Positions 10,467 to 20,350 of a stretch of 64,000 nt of DNA are shown one piece after another. The notes beneath the pieces are model-generated. The model was not told the origin of the DNA. It searched no databases and saw nothing but the letters and a program-made list of their open reading frames with translations. Origin of the DNA: Pseudolactococcus laudensis (GTDB lineage: Bacteria; Bacillota; Bacilli; Lactobacillales; Streptococcaceae); NCBI RefSeq assembly GCF_013449735.1, contig NZ_JACBNY010000009.1, positions 1 through 64,000 of the forward strand, given 5' to 3'. Positions within the stretch are counted from its first letter, which is position 1; every line of letters starts with the position of its first letter. The translations under genes and the position numbers were made by a program.

Positions 10467-10709
10467 ATGGTAACACCTCAAGATATTGAAAGAATTAATG
10501 AACTCGCTCGTAAGAAAAAGACAGAAGGCCTCACAGAAGCCGAGAAGGTCGAGCAAGCAGAACTTCGCCAAGCTTATCTTTCTGGCGTTAAATCAAGCTT
10601 GCGCCACCATGTCGAGTCAATCAAGGTCGTAGACCCTGAAGGTAACGACATCACACCTGAAAAAGCTAGAAAAGCGCAATTTGACAAAGGCTTGCGCGAT
10701 ACCTTATAA
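10467..10709 (+). CDS. DUF896/UPF0291 small protein
   Basis: An 80-residue soluble protein of the DUF896 (YnzC) family, recognised by [18 protein letters not shown] and a C-terminal [12 protein letters not shown]. It has two charged helices and no catalytic motif; the Bacillus homologue is linked to the SOS-regulated yneA operon, but the biochemical role is unknown. AGGAGG at 10457-10462 fixes the start. It follows glyS by 31 bp and is closed by a terminator, so it is probably co-transcribed with glyQS. Confidence 0.9.
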   Translation: MVTPQDIERINELARKKKTEGLTEAEKVEQAELRQAYLSGVKSSLRHHVESIKVVDPEGNDITPEKARKAQFDKGLRDTL

Positions 10710-10729
10710 ACAATTAATCATGAAAAATG

Positions 10730-10761
10730 GGTGCTGGAAGTCATTTCCAACACCTTTTTTC
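10730..10761 (+). terminator. Terminator of the glyQS-DUF896 operon
   Basis: Stem GGTGCTGGAA / TTCCAACACC with a four-base loop, followed by a run of T. Confidence 0.85.
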
Positions 10762-10800
10762 TTAAACGTAAGCAAATTAAGGCACTTCTATGATTGCATA

Positions 10801-10852
10801 TTGCTTTATACGGGTTTATTCAGTATAATTTGATTAAATGGAAACGTTAACA
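10801..10852 (+). promoter_or_regulatory. gntK promoter with cre site
   Basis: TTGCTT at 10801-10806, 17 bp spacer, TATAAT at 10824-10829. A perfect catabolite-responsive element, TGGAAACGTTAACA, at 10839-10852 covers the first transcribed bases, the position where CcpA/HPr-Ser-P blocks transcription. Gluconate use should therefore be repressed by glucose. Confidence 0.8.
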
Positions 10853-10937
10853 AATCAAATATGAGGAGACTCAGAAAATTTTTTTAACTGTTAATTATTA
10901 TTTTTGTCATATCAATTGAGGGGATTGGGGGAAAAAT

Positions 10938-12434
10938 ATGACTTATTGGATTGGCGTTGACATTGGGACAACAGCGACAAAGGCTGTACTTTTTACAGCA
11001 TCAGGAGAAGTTAAGACAAGTCATACGATAGCGTATGACCTTTATCGTAATCCTTCAGGGATGGCGGAAGAAGTACCAGAAGATATTTTTGATGCCGTAA
11101 TTGGCACCATACGAGCGGTATCTGATAGCTTAACAGTAACAGATAAACTAGCGGGTATTGGTTTTTCGGCACAGCAACATTCATTGATTGGAGCTACTTA
11201 TGATTTTAGACCATTAACGCGCGTCATAACATGGGCTGATACGCGGGCTAATGAAGAGGCAACAACATTAAGAAACTCTGCGCTAGGGCATGCTATTTTC
11301 ATGCGGACGGGCACACCGATTCAACCGATGTCACCCTTAGCTAAATTACTTTGGTTAAAAAACAAGCATCCCGAGCGATTTCAGGCAGTGCGATACTTCA
11401 TGGATATCAAAACCTATGTGTTTTGTCGTTTATTTGGAGTTTATAAGCTAGATTTATCACTTGCTAGTGCGACAGGACTTTACCACCTAGAGAATCAGCA
11501 GTGGGATTATGAGATTCTTGATATGTTAGGCATCACACGTGATAAGTTGCCTGAGATTGTTTCACCTTACGAAATTGAATCCGGCTTATCATTAGACGAT
11601 GCGCAAAAAATGAATATTCCACCCGACACACCATTTATCTGGGGCGCAGCCGATGGTCCGATGTCTAACCTAGGCGTTAATGCCATGCAACCGGGCGTTG
11701 CGGCTCTGACCATAGGGACATCAGGCGCTATTCGTGTCATGACCGACCAACCTCTTGTTGATGAAAAAGCAAGGACTTTCACTTATGCTCTAGATGAAAC
11801 ACATTGGGTTGTAGGCGGTGCGACAAATTCAGGTGCATCTGTTCTAGCCTGGCTAAAAGAGCAGGTATTTGCTGACAAACTCACGCTGGAAGAAATGACA
11901 ACAATGGCAGAAAAAGTCCCACCTGGTAGTCGAGGCTTGATTTTCCATCCCTATCTGGGAGGTGAACGAGCACCGATTTGGGATGCGACGGCGACTGGTG
12001 CCTTCTTTGGTCTTGGCTATGAACATGGTCAAGCAGAGATGACGCGTGCAGTTATAGAAGGGATTACCTATAATATCCATGCCATTGCACATGCGCTTGA
12101 GGAAGTAGTCGGCGAGATAAAAAGCGTTCAAGCAACGGGAGGCTTTGTAAACTCTGGACTTTGGTTACAGATCCTTGCTGATATTTTTGAAATGCCTATT
12201 CATATCCCTGAGAGTCAAGAGGCTGGCTGCTTGGGTGCTATGATTTTATCGCAAAAAGCATTGGGGGTGATTTCGGATATTGATGAGGTTGGCAAGCAAG
12301 TAACGGCTAGTGCAGTCTATACACCTTTGCTAGAGCATTTTTCTACTTACCGTGAACTAGAGAAACTCTATACTGAGTTACTCACGCATTACCAAACGAC
12401 CTATGGAAAATTATCAGCATTTAAAAGAAGGTAA
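10938..12434 (+). CDS. gntK: Gluconokinase (FGGY family)
   Basis: A 498-residue FGGY carbohydrate kinase. The N-terminal ATPase fold opens with IGVDIGTTATKAVLF (residues 4-18); the C-terminal half has GGATNSGASVLAW and the FGGY signature region VQATGGFVNSGLWLQ. Overall it matches gluconate kinases of lactic acid bacteria, which make 6-phosphogluconate for the pentose phosphate pathway; xylulokinase is a less likely alternative. No permease or 6-phosphogluconate dehydrogenase is adjacent, but transketolase follows directly, which fits pentose-phosphate flux. A GGGGG ribosome site precedes the ATG. It is likely CcpA-repressed through the cre in its leader. Confidence 0.85.
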   Translation: MTYWIGVDIGTTATKAVLFTASGEVKTSHTIAYDLYRNPSGMAEEVPEDIFDAVIGTIRAVSDSLTVTDKLAGIGFSAQQHSLIGATYDFRPLTRVITWADTRANEEATTLRNSALGHAIFMRTGTPIQPMSPLAKLLWLKNKHPERFQAVRYFMDIKTYVFCRLFGVYKLDLSLASATGLYHLENQQWDYEILDMLGITRDKLPEIVSPYEIESGLSLDDAQKMNIPPDTPFIWGAADGPMSNLGVNAMQPGVAALTIGTSGAIRVMTDQPLVDEKARTFTYALDETHWVVGGATNSGASVLAWLKEQVFADKLTLEEMTTMAEKVPPGSRGLIFHPYLGGERAPIWDATATGAFFGLGYEHGQAEMTRAVIEGITYNIHAIAHALEEVVGEIKSVQATGGFVNSGLWLQILADIFEMPIHIPESQEAGCLGAMILSQKALGVISDIDEVGKQVTASAVYTPLLEHFSTYRELEKLYTELLTHYQTTYGKLSAFKRR

Positions 12435-12515
12435 ATTCACAACCTTTTTCTGAAAATTCTGTTAAAAATTATGGTATAATTTTTATAACTTGAAAAAATG
12501 AAAGGCTTTCCAAAC

Positions 12516-14507
12516 ATGACTTTTGATAACACTGACCAACTCGCGGTCAATACGATTCGCACACTGTCTATTGATGCCATCCAGAAGGCAAATTCAGGTC
12601 ATCCTGGACTTCCGATGGGTGCTGCACCTATGGCTTACGTTCTTTGGAGTAAGTTTCTAAATGTCAATCCGTTGACGCACCGTGATTGGTCTAACCGTGA
12701 TCGGTTTGTCCTCTCTGCGGGTCATGGTTCTGCTATGCTTTACTCGCTTTTACACTTGGCAGGCTATGATGTGACGATTGACGACCTCAAAAACTTCCGT
12801 CAATGGCAAAGTAAGACACCAGGTCATCCAGAGGTGGATTGGACAGATGGTGTTGAAGCAACGACTGGGCCACTAGGTCAAGGGATTGCTAACGCCGTTG
12901 GTTTGGCTATGGCTGAAGCACATCTGGCAGCGACTTACAACCGTCCTGGCTACGAAATCGTTGACCACTATACTTATGCGCTTAATGGTGATGGCGATTT
13001 GATGGAAGGTGTTTCGCAAGAAGCCGCATCTCTCGCAGCTCAGCTCAAATTAGGTAAGCTTGTTTTGCTATACGATAGCAATGACATTTCATTGGATGGT
13101 CCGACTTCAAAATCATTCCCAGACGATATTAAGATGCGTTTCGAGTCATATGGCTGGCAACATATTTTGGTCAAAGATGGCAATGATTTAGAAGAAATTG
13201 AAGCAGCCATTACACGTGCCAAAGCTGAAACTGATAAACCAACAATTATTGAAGTGAAAACAATCATCGGGTTTGGTGCTGAAAAACAAGGGACTTCAGG
13301 TGTCCATGGTGCGCCATTAGGCCCTGATGGTGTCGCTTTTGCTAAGAAAAACTATGGTTGGGATTACCCTGACTTTACAGTCCCTGCAGAAGTTAATCAA
13401 CGTTTCCTTGAAACGCTACGTGCGCGTGGCGAAAGCCTTGAGCAAGTTTGGCGCGAAACTTTTGATGCCTATGCTAAAGACTATCCTGAGTTGGCCAAAC
13501 AATATGCAGATGCTTTCAGCAATGTCACACCTGAGCTTGACTTGCCTAAGTATGAGCTTGGTACATCAGCTGCTAGCCGTGTGACGTCACAAGAAACGAT
13601 TCAAAAATTATCAGCACAAATGCCAAACCTTTGGGGTGGTTCGGCTGACCTTTCTGCCTCAAATAATACCATGGTCAAAGTCGAAAGCGATTTTGAAGCT
13701 GGTAATTACGCCGGTCGCAACATCTGGTTTGGTGTGCGTGAATTTGCTATGGCAGCAGCTATGAATGGTATTGCCCTTCATAGTGGGACACGTGTTTATG
13801 GTGGGACGTTCTTTGTCTTCTCAAACTACCTATTGCCAGCTGTTCGGATGGCTGCCTTGCAAGATATCCCTACCGTTTACGTCTTGACACATGATTCAAT
13901 CGCTGTCGGTGAAGATGGTCCAACACATGAACCAGTTGAACAATTGGCAAGCGTCCGTTCAATGCCAAATCTCAACGTCATTCGTCCTGCTGATGGCAAT
14001 GAAGTGATTGCAGCATGGCGTCGTGCAGTAACTGAAACGAAACGCCCAACGGCTTTGATTTTGACCCGTCAAAACTTACCAGTTTTGCCTTATACAGCTG
14101 AACTTGCTGAAGAAGGCGTTAATCGTGGCGCCTACATCATCTCACCTGAGCAAAAAGATGCTGATTTAGACGGTATCATCATTGCGACAGGTAGCGAAGT
14201 AAAACTTGCTATTGATACACAAGCTGAGCTTGCTAAAGACGGAACAAATGTGCGCGTCGTATCAATGCCTGCACAAAATATCTTTGATGAGCAGTCAGCA
14301 GATTACAAAGAAGAAATTTTACCACTTGCCGTGACGAAACGCCTAGCTATTGAAGCAGGTACAAGCTTTGGTTGGGGTAAATATATCGGCCTTGCCGGCA
14401 AAACGTTAACTATCGACACTTGGGGTGCCTCAGCACCAGGCGATAAAGTTTTCCAAGAATATGGCTTTACAGTTGAGAACGCTGTTAAGATTTATCGTGA
14501 TTTGTAA
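12516..14507 (+). CDS. tkt: Transketolase
   Basis: A 663-residue thiamine-diphosphate enzyme that moves two-carbon units in the pentose phosphate pathway. Start chosen at ATG 12516, giving the typical N-terminus [20 protein letters not shown]; an in-frame ATG at 12498 contains the GAAAGG ribosome site and is unlikely. Motifs: [16 protein letters not shown], the ThDP motif GDGDLMEG, and [17 protein letters not shown] with the catalytic His/Glu region. It has its own promoter (TGGTATAAT ending at 12480) and terminator, so it is monocistronic. Confidence 0.96.
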   Translation: MTFDNTDQLAVNTIRTLSIDAIQKANSGHPGLPMGAAPMAYVLWSKFLNVNPLTHRDWSNRDRFVLSAGHGSAMLYSLLHLAGYDVTIDDLKNFRQWQSKTPGHPEVDWTDGVEATTGPLGQGIANAVGLAMAEAHLAATYNRPGYEIVDHYTYALNGDGDLMEGVSQEAASLAAQLKLGKLVLLYDSNDISLDGPTSKSFPDDIKMRFESYGWQHILVKDGNDLEEIEAAITRAKAETDKPTIIEVKTIIGFGAEKQGTSGVHGAPLGPDGVAFAKKNYGWDYPDFTVPAEVNQRFLETLRARGESLEQVWRETFDAYAKDYPELAKQYADAFSNVTPELDLPKYELGTSAASRVTSQETIQKLSAQMPNLWGGSADLSASNNTMVKVESDFEAGNYAGRNIWFGVREFAMAAAMNGIALHSGTRVYGGTFFVFSNYLLPAVRMAALQDIPTVYVLTHDSIAVGEDGPTHEPVEQLASVRSMPNLNVIRPADGNEVIAAWRRAVTETKRPTALILTRQNLPVLPYTAELAEEGVNRGAYIISPEQKDADLDGIIIATGSEVKLAIDTQAELAKDGTNVRVVSMPAQNIFDEQSADYKEEILPLAVTKRLAIEAGTSFGWGKYIGLAGKTLTIDTWGASAPGDKVFQEYGFTVENAVKIYRDL

Positions 14508-14544
14508 GTCAATCGTTAATTTCTAAAATAGACTTAAAAAATAG

Positions 14545-14593
14545 GCTATAACCGATTTTCGATATTAATCGTAATCAGTTATAGCTTTTTTTT
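14545..14593 (+). terminator. tkt terminator
   Basis: Stem GCTATAACCGATT / AATCAGTTATAGC (one mismatch) followed by eight T. Confidence 0.85.
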
Positions 14594-14900
14594 GTATAAA
14601 TTTTGAAAAATTGCGAAGAGTCAGTAATAATCGCGAGAAACGATACGAAAATGGTAGAAGTATAATTACCAGATATACAAATAAAGAGAAGTAGCAAACT
14701 AGCCCTATCATCATCTTTTAATGCTTAGCTTGTATTTTCTCTATTGGGCTGATGACCTTTATCCGAGCCTCTTCTTTGATATCAGATAATACAATATTTT
14801 GTTATTTAAAGCTATAAGTTGTTAAAACATCAAAAGTAGTTTATAATAATCTAGCGGAACCGCTTACGAAAAATATGTAAGTGGCGAAAATAGGAGACAA
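14594..14900 (+). promoter_or_regulatory. Leader region of the amino-acid transporter, two promoters and a possible structured RNA
   Basis: A TATAAT near 14661 is followed by about 100 bp with complementary arms (AGCCC near 14702 with GGGCT near 14746, and purine-rich AAAGAGAAG near 14682 facing CTCTTCTTT near 14769). I could not match this to a known riboswitch. A second, better promoter lies nearer the gene: TTGTTA about 14820, 17 bp spacer, TATAAT about 14843. A small hairpin follows, then AGGAGA before the ATG. Confidence 0.4.
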
Positions 14901-16259
14901 ATGAAACAAGAGAAAACACGCAAGTTTGGCCTTTTGATGTCGATTGCGATGATTATTGGGATTGTGATCGGCTCAGGAATTTTTTTCAAAGCGGATGATA
15001 TTCTAATTCAAACTAACGGTAATGTCATGATGGGCTGTCTCGTCTTGTTATTAGGGGCGTTCGGTATTATATTTGGTGGGATTACCATTTCAGAATGGGC
15101 TAAGCTGACTGATGATGCAGGAGGGCTTATTTCATATGCAGAAAAAGCTTTTGGTAAATTGTTTGCTTTTTTACTGGGTTGGTTTCAGAGTACGGTTTAT
15201 TTTCCAGCCTTAGTTGCGATTGTTGCCTTTGTGGCAGCCAACTATACTTTGGCGCTTTTTCCTTTCTTAGGTAGTGCTACATATGGTATCTGGCTGATGA
15301 CTTTAGTCTATTTAATAGCTATTTATGGCATGAATCTTTTGTCGAGTAAACTATCAGAGATTTTTCAGACATCATCCATGTTTATTAAGTTGATTCCCCT
15401 CTTTTTGATTGCGATTTGTGGCTTAATTTTTGGGGACCCACATGCTATTTCATCACATACGATTACTTTGCCAGTTGTGTTATCGTCAACAGGTGCCATC
15501 GTAGCTGTTGCTTTTTCTTATGACGGTTGGGCTGTTGCGCCGTCCATTGGCCATGAAATCAAAAACTCGAAACGCAATTTACCCTTGGCACTCATCATTA
15601 GTCCTCTTATTATTTTGACAGTCTATGTCAGCTATTTTGTCGGCATTTCCTTGATGATTGGGCCTGGTGAGATTATGAAAATGGGAGATTTAGCTTTTTC
15701 TGCAGCGGCTGAGCGTTTGTTTGGATCGGTGGGGGAGCGACTTATGCTGGTTGCGGTGATTATCTCTGTTCTGGGGACGCTCAATGGTCTGGTGGTCGCA
15801 AATATTCGTGCGCCTTACTTTCTGGCTCTGCGCAAGGAGCTACCGTATAGCAATAAAATCGGTGTGCTACATCCGAAATTTAATTTGTCTATTTTATCCA
15901 CTTTGATGAGCTTTATCATGACTCTGATTTGGTTGGGGATTCATTTTTTATCGCTCACTGTGCCAAGTATCAGCCAGTTTGGGATTGATATTTCGTCAAT
16001 TCCGATTGTTATTATGTATCTCTTTTATACAGGGCTGTATGTGGGTGTGATGATGCGTACGGCTAAAGGGCTGATTCATAATAAGCTCATCGGCTATGTG
16101 TGTCCGATATTTGCGATTCTAGGGGCTTTCATGATTTTATATGGCGGCTTGACTGCCGCCAATGGTGTTATCTATTTAATCGTATCAGGTTTGATTTTAG
16201 TGAGTGGATTAGCGCTATATCAATTTGTCGTTTGCAAGAAACCTAAAAATAGCGTATAA
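14901..16259 (+). CDS. APC-superfamily amino-acid transporter (SteT/LAT-like)
   Basis: A 452-residue membrane protein with about 12 transmembrane helices. The helix-1 signature IGIVIGSGIFFKADDIL (residues 19-35) is the unwound substrate-binding segment of amino acid/polyamine antiporters, and SYDGWAVAPSIGHEIKNSKR matches the helix-6 region of LAT-type exchangers such as the Bacillus serine/threonine exchanger SteT. It moves neutral amino acids by exchange or with protons; the substrate is not readable. Its last codons overlap the promoter of the downstream RNA (TATAAT at 16255-16260 uses the stop codon). Confidence 0.85.
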   Translation: MKQEKTRKFGLLMSIAMIIGIVIGSGIFFKADDILIQTNGNVMMGCLVLLLGAFGIIFGGITISEWAKLTDDAGGLISYAEKAFGKLFAFLLGWFQSTVYFPALVAIVAFVAANYTLALFPFLGSATYGIWLMTLVYLIAIYGMNLLSSKLSEIFQTSSMFIKLIPLFLIAICGLIFGDPHAISSHTITLPVVLSSTGAIVAVAFSYDGWAVAPSIGHEIKNSKRNLPLALIISPLIILTVYVSYFVGISLMIGPGEIMKMGDLAFSAAAERLFGSVGERLMLVAVIISVLGTLNGLVVANIRAPYFLALRKELPYSNKIGVLHPKFNLSILSTLMSFIMTLIWLGIHFLSLTVPSISQFGIDISSIPIVIMYLFYTGLYVGVMMRTAKGLIHNKLIGYVCPIFAILGAFMILYGGLTAANGVIYLIVSGLILVSGLALYQFVVCKKPKNSV

Positions 16260-16437
16260 TAGGTTTATGCGATGAGTCGATTTGGAACGCAAGTTCCTTA
16301 TTTACGCTGAGAGATTCGGGGCTTAGCCCGTCAAGGATTGATGGAATCTTGTCAAGAAATGTGAACTTTTTGGCACGGCTATTGTAAAATAGTTGCTCTG
16401 GGGATCCCCTTTGTCTTTGACAGAGGGGATTTTTTTA
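16232..16437 (+). ncRNA. asd-motif RNA with its own promoter and terminator
   Basis: Promoter TTGCAA (16232-16237), 17 bp, TATAAT (16255-16260) gives a start near 16267. The transcript is a structured stretch of about 170 nt, ending in a terminator hairpin (ATCCCCTT / GAGGGGAT, 16404-16430) and seven T. An RNA motif named asd is known in Streptococcaceae directly upstream of asd and is seen in streptococci as a separate small RNA; position and layout fit that motif. I assign it by location and general structure, not by covariance alignment. A second extended -10 (TGATAAAAT, about 16470-16478) lies after the terminator and could drive asd alone. Confidence 0.6.
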
Positions 16438-16522
16438 ATCAAAAAGGACTTTCATTTTGTTTCAAAACGTGATAAAATAGGGCTATTAAAATTTTTTAGA
16501 AAATTCAAACGAGGATACCCAC

Positions 16523-17605
16523 ATGTCAAAAGAATACGTTGTTGCAGTTGTCGGCGCCACTGGTGCTGTTGGTAGTCGCATGATTGAAATGCTTGAATCA
16601 TCAACGCTCCCAATCAAACAAGTGCGCTTGTTTGCGACCATTCGCTCAGCAGGCAAAGTCTTGACTTTCAAAGACCAAGACATCACCGTTGAAGAAACAA
16701 CAGAAAACTCATTTGAAGGGATTGACATCGCCCTCTTTTCAGCAGGTGGTGGCGTCTCAGCCAAGTTTGCGCCCTATGCCGTTAAAGCAGGTGCAGTTGT
16801 CGTTGACAATACCTCAAACTTCCGTATGAATCCAGACGTGCCACTTGTCGTGCCAGAAGTGAATGCCCATGCGCTAGACGCGCACAATGGTATCATCGCT
16901 TGTCCAAACTGCTCTACGATTCAAATGATGGTAGCACTCGAGCCTATTCGCCAACAGTTTGGTTTGGAACGCATCATCGTGTCAACTTATCAAGCAGTAT
17001 CAGGAGCTGGTGCTAAAGCCATTGCTGAAACAGAACGCGAAATCAAAGAAGTGGTCAATGATCAGGTTGATCCTAAAGACGTTAAGGCAGATATCTTACC
17101 AGCTGGTGGCGATAAAAAACACTATCCAATTGCTTTTAATGCCTTACCACAAATTGATGTTTTCACTGACAATGACTACACATATGAAGAAATGAAAATG
17201 ACCAATGAAACCAAGAAAATCATGGCAGATGATAGTATTGCCGTTTCAGCAACCTGTGTCCGGATTCCAGTGATTTTGGCACACTCAGAGTCAGTTTACA
17301 TCGAAACCAAAGAAGTGGCACCGATTGACCAAGTGAAAGCTGCGATTTCAGCTTTCCCAGGTGCAGTTTTGGAAGATGATCCAAGCCAACAAATTTACCC
17401 GCAAGCAGTTAATGCTGCTGGGCATCGTGAAACCTTTGTCGGTCGTATCCGTAAAGACTTGGATGCAGAAAAAGGCATTCACATGTGGGTTGTTTCAGAC
17501 AACTTGCTTAAAGGAGCAGCGTGGAACTCAGTTCAAATCGCAGAAACTTTGCATGAACGTGGTTTAGTCCGCGCAACAGAAGACTTGAAATTTGAGTTGA
17601 AATAA
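16523..17605 (+). CDS. asd: Aspartate-semialdehyde dehydrogenase
   Basis: A 360-residue NADP-dependent enzyme that reduces aspartyl phosphate to aspartate semialdehyde, the branch point for lysine, threonine and methionine. The Rossmann motif [12 protein letters not shown] lies at residues 9-20, and the catalytic cysteine is in PNCSTIQMM near residue 132. Conserved [10 protein letters not shown] follows. GAGGA precedes the ATG. It forms one transcription unit, with the asd-type RNA upstream and a terminator downstream; dapA, the next step towards lysine, lies 1.7 kb further on. Confidence 0.96.
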   Translation: MSKEYVVAVVGATGAVGSRMIEMLESSTLPIKQVRLFATIRSAGKVLTFKDQDITVEETTENSFEGIDIALFSAGGGVSAKFAPYAVKAGAVVVDNTSNFRMNPDVPLVVPEVNAHALDAHNGIIACPNCSTIQMMVALEPIRQQFGLERIIVSTYQAVSGAGAKAIAETEREIKEVVNDQVDPKDVKADILPAGGDKKHYPIAFNALPQIDVFTDNDYTYEEMKMTNETKKIMADDSIAVSATCVRIPVILAHSESVYIETKEVAPIDQVKAAISAFPGAVLEDDPSQQIYPQAVNAAGHRETFVGRIRKDLDAEKGIHMWVVSDNLLKGAAWNSVQIAETLHERGLVRATEDLKFELK

Positions 17606-17613
17606 GGGATTGA

Positions 17614-17652
17614 AAATACTATTCATTTAGAGATAAAGAGTAGTATTTTTTT
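17614..17652 (+). terminator. asd terminator
   Basis: Stem AAATACTA / TAGTATTT followed by eight T. Confidence 0.85.
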
Positions 17653-17676
17653 TGTTATTTTTTAACTACTATGCTT

Positions 17677-17735
17677 TACAAACTAGATAAAAGATGTTAA
17701 ACTAAATTTATCAAGTAATAGGTAATACAAACTAG
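17677..17735 (+). repeat. Direct repeat of TACAAACTAG before padR, possible operator
   Basis: TACAAACTAG occurs at 17677-17686 and again at 17726-17735, 49 bp apart. The second copy extends into ACAAACTAGTTGT, a near-palindrome. PadR proteins usually repress their own operons at such sites. Confidence 0.4.
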
Positions 17736-17754
17736 TTGTCAAGAAAGGTGAGAT

Positions 17755-18096
17755 ATGAAAGAAACGCAATTATTAAAAGGTGTCTTAGATGGTTGTGTCT
17801 TGCATATCATCGCTAATCACAAGATATATGGTTACGAATTAGTTCAAAAATTAAAGCAGTACGGCTTTGATACAATTGTCGGTGGGACAGTTTATCCACT
17901 CTTACAAAAGCTAGAAAAAATGAACCTGATTGAGGGGAAAATAGAAAAATCACTTGATGGTCCAGACCGAAAATATCTTTATATAACACCTGAAGGCAAA
18001 GCATATTTAATGCAGTTTGATGCACAATGGTTAGCTTTAGTAGGCAGAGTTGCTGAAATTATTAAGAAAGAAGATGGAGAATCCTATGAAAACTGA
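17755..18096 (+). CDS. PadR-family transcriptional regulator
   Basis: A 113-residue winged-helix regulator: an N-terminal helix (LLKGVLDGCVLHIIANHKIYGYEL), the recognition helix and wing (GGTVYPLLQKLEKMNLIEG) and a C-terminal dimerisation helix. Short PadR proteins of this kind (subfamily 2, as LmrR) are often paired with a membrane protein they control. It overlaps the DUF1129 gene by 11 bp, so the two are translationally coupled. AAAGGTGA precedes the ATG. It probably represses its own operon through the repeats upstream; the ligand is unknown. Confidence 0.9.
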   Translation: MKETQLLKGVLDGCVLHIIANHKIYGYELVQKLKQYGFDTIVGGTVYPLLQKLEKMNLIEGKIEKSLDGPDRKYLYITPEGKAYLMQFDAQWLALVGRVAEIIKKEDGESYEN

Positions 18097-18967
18097 TAGT
18101 GTAACCATGTTGATTGAAGAAAATAATCAATTAAGAGAAAAACTCAACGCAGCAAATAAAGTCTACTATGATAAAATTTTATTGTATATGCGCAGTACTT
18201 CTCTGTTTAAAACTGACTTAGAAATTGAAAATATTTTACTTGATTTATTACGAGATTTGTTGGAAGTCCAAAAAAATGGTGAAAGTGCTAGTGATTTTTT
18301 TGGGAAGAATCCACAAGAAATGTGCCAAGAATTACTAGATAATACCAGTCAAGTATCCTTCAAAAATATACTGAAAACACTTGTGCCAATAGTAGGAGGG
18401 GGGCTTTTAGCTACTATCTTTTTCGGTGTGCTTAATCCAGTATTGACGATTAATTTTTTTCAATTAATTCTGGAAATAATCGTCGTATCCGTTGTGGTTT
18501 GGTTAATCTTTAGACATATGAAAAAAACTGCTTTCAAACGACAAAACAAGTTTAAATTACGAGATTTCGTACCTATCTTTATCAATTATAGTTTAGTCAT
18601 TTTAGTTATTTCTGGCATTTTCTTACTTTCGATTCTTTTTATGACAGATTTTCTTGTTGTGACAGTTCCTGCACCTTATGATATATTCTTGATTATATTT
18701 TTAACAGCTATATTATTCGTTTGGGAAGTGATAACTAAAAGTGATTGGTTCAAAAGTTTATTACCTGTATTTCTTATCATGGGAGTTTTGGCAACATTAG
18801 CTCGGACGGCTTTAGGCAAGGGCTTAATAGATTATTTTAGTGAGTCAGAGATGCGCATGGTTGTCGTTTTACTCATCATCTATATTATTGCGATGTTAGC
18901 CTTTAGTGTTCCTATTTTGCTGTCTCTATCACGAGATAAAAAGCGTCGAAAATCAAATGTTAGTTAG
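18086..18967 (+). CDS. DUF1129-family membrane protein
   Basis: A 293-residue protein. The start ATG at 18086 has GGAGA at the right distance. The N-terminal soluble part (LREKLNAANKVYYDKILLYM, then LLEVQKNGESASDFFGKNP) matches the DUF1129 pattern; about six hydrophobic segments follow from residue 95 to 285 and the tail is basic. The function of DUF1129 proteins is not established. Coupling to a PadR regulator suggests a stress- or drug-responsive membrane protein, which is inference only. Confidence 0.75.
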   Translation: MKTDSVTMLIEENNQLREKLNAANKVYYDKILLYMRSTSLFKTDLEIENILLDLLRDLLEVQKNGESASDFFGKNPQEMCQELLDNTSQVSFKNILKTLVPIVGGGLLATIFFGVLNPVLTINFFQLILEIIVVSVVVWLIFRHMKKTAFKRQNKFKLRDFVPIFINYSLVILVISGIFLLSILFMTDFLVVTVPAPYDIFLIIFLTAILFVWEVITKSDWFKSLLPVFLIMGVLATLARTALGKGLIDYFSESEMRMVVVLLIIYIIAMLAFSVPILLSLSRDKKRRKSNVS

Positions 18968-18998
18968 AAAATACTTTACAAGCTTTTAAACAATATGT

Positions 18999-19236
18999 TA
19001 CAATATAAACTATATTAGAGGTTGCAGATACGAAGAATGATAATCGAGTGGTGGACACGATGACATTATCAGGCGGCGTAGATGCCGAAAGTCATATTTC
19101 ACCACAGAAATTTGTCTTGGGGCGTTGGGTTAAATCCCGCGAACTGTCTTTTGTCTATCCAGACAAGAGGTGAGCTAATCAAATGACAATTTGACTAACT
19201 TGACAGCCTTTAATTTTTATTGAAGGCTGTTTTTAT
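18999..19236 (+). promoter_or_regulatory. Lysine riboswitch (L-box) upstream of dapA
   Basis: Promoter TGTTACAAT (-10 at 18999-19004). The aptamer spans about 19014-19180: AGAGGTTGC at the 5' side, GGCGGCGTAGATGCCGAAAG, the GGGTTAAATCCC arm, and CTGTC + hairpin + GAGGTGAGCTAATC, which lines up by eye with the conserved core of the Bacillus lysC leader. A terminator (ACAGCCTTT/GAAGGCTGT, 19203-19230, then T) follows. Lysine binding should stop transcription of dapA. Confidence 0.85.
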
Positions 19237-19317
19237 ATCCTAAAACCCTTTGCTGACGGTCTCATGTCACCTCAAAATATCAAAGAGGTGCTTGCTTATG
19301 AAAAGAAAAGAGCGCTT

Positions 19318-20205
19318 ATGTCATTAGAACAATTAAAAAATGCCCAAATTATCACTGCCTTAGTCACGCCATTTAAAGCAAACGGTGATATTAACTTTGA
19401 GGTCTTACCAAAATTGATTGAACATTTGCTTGCGCATCACACGCAAGGCTTGATTCTGGCTGGGACAACGGGTGAATCACCTACCTTAACACATGATGAG
19501 GAGTTAGAGCTTTTCAGAGTGGTACAAGAGATTGTGGCAGGACGTGTGCCATTAATCGCAGGTATCGGCACTAATGACACGCGAGATTCAGTGATTTTCA
19601 CACAGGAAGTCGCAGCCTTTGGTGGTTTTGCAGCAGGTCTTGCGGTCGTGCCTTACTATAATAAACCAAGTCAAGAAGGCCTTTTCCAGCACTTTACAGC
19701 CATTGCGGATGCCTCAGACTTACCGATAGTCCTTTACAATGTACCAGGCCGTACCGTCGCTCAGCTCACACCAGAAACAAGCCTACGTTTAGCGCAACAT
19801 CCAAATATCATTGCGATTAAGGAATGCACGGGTGTTGAAAACCTGACCTATCTTATCGAACAGGCACCTGAAGATTTTCTTATTTATACAGGTGAAGATG
19901 GTCTCGCTTTTCATGCCAAAGCCTTAGGCGCACATGGTGTCATTTCAGTTGCGGCGCATACTAATGGTGATGACTTTTATGAGATGTTTGAACAACTAGA
20001 AAAAGGTGATATTAAAGGCTCAGCACGTATTCAACGTCAACTCTTACCTAAAATCGATGCTTTGTTTTCACTGCCAAGCCCTGCACCAGTCAAAGCAGTA
20101 CTCAATCATCAGGGATTTGAAGTTGGACCTTTAAGATTGCCACTTGTGGCAGCAACGCTTGACGAAGCCAAGTCCATTATTCAGGTGATTGAAGGTGGTA
20201 AATGA
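19318..20205 (+). CDS. dapA: 4-hydroxy-tetrahydrodipicolinate synthase
   Basis: A 295-residue TIM-barrel lyase that condenses pyruvate and aspartate semialdehyde, the first committed step to lysine and meso-DAP. Start ATG 19318 chosen because the family begins about here (ALVTPF follows shortly); upstream codons back to 19264 lack a ribosome site. Motifs: [16 protein letters not shown] with the catalytic Tyr, and IIAIKECTG with the Schiff-base Lys. A short frame of nine codons (19298-19327) with its own AAGAGG overlaps the dapA start, so dapA translation may be coupled to it. Confidence 0.95.
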   Translation: MSLEQLKNAQIITALVTPFKANGDINFEVLPKLIEHLLAHHTQGLILAGTTGESPTLTHDEELELFRVVQEIVAGRVPLIAGIGTNDTRDSVIFTQEVAAFGGFAAGLAVVPYYNKPSQEGLFQHFTAIADASDLPIVLYNVPGRTVAQLTPETSLRLAQHPNIIAIKECTGVENLTYLIEQAPEDFLIYTGEDGLAFHAKALGAHGVISVAAHTNGDDFYEMFEQLEKGDIKGSARIQRQLLPKIDALFSLPSPAPVKAVLNHQGFEVGPLRLPLVAATLDEAKSIIQVIEGGK

Positions 20206-20350
20206 TATTACGGTGGTAAATAAGTAAAGTTTGATATAAAACCAAATAAATGGTACACTAATTATAAGTGTAACTGTACAAGATAAGTCGGAGCTGCACG
20301 GTTTCGACTTTTGATTTGCAAAAATATCAATTATTGGAGAAAAATTATTT

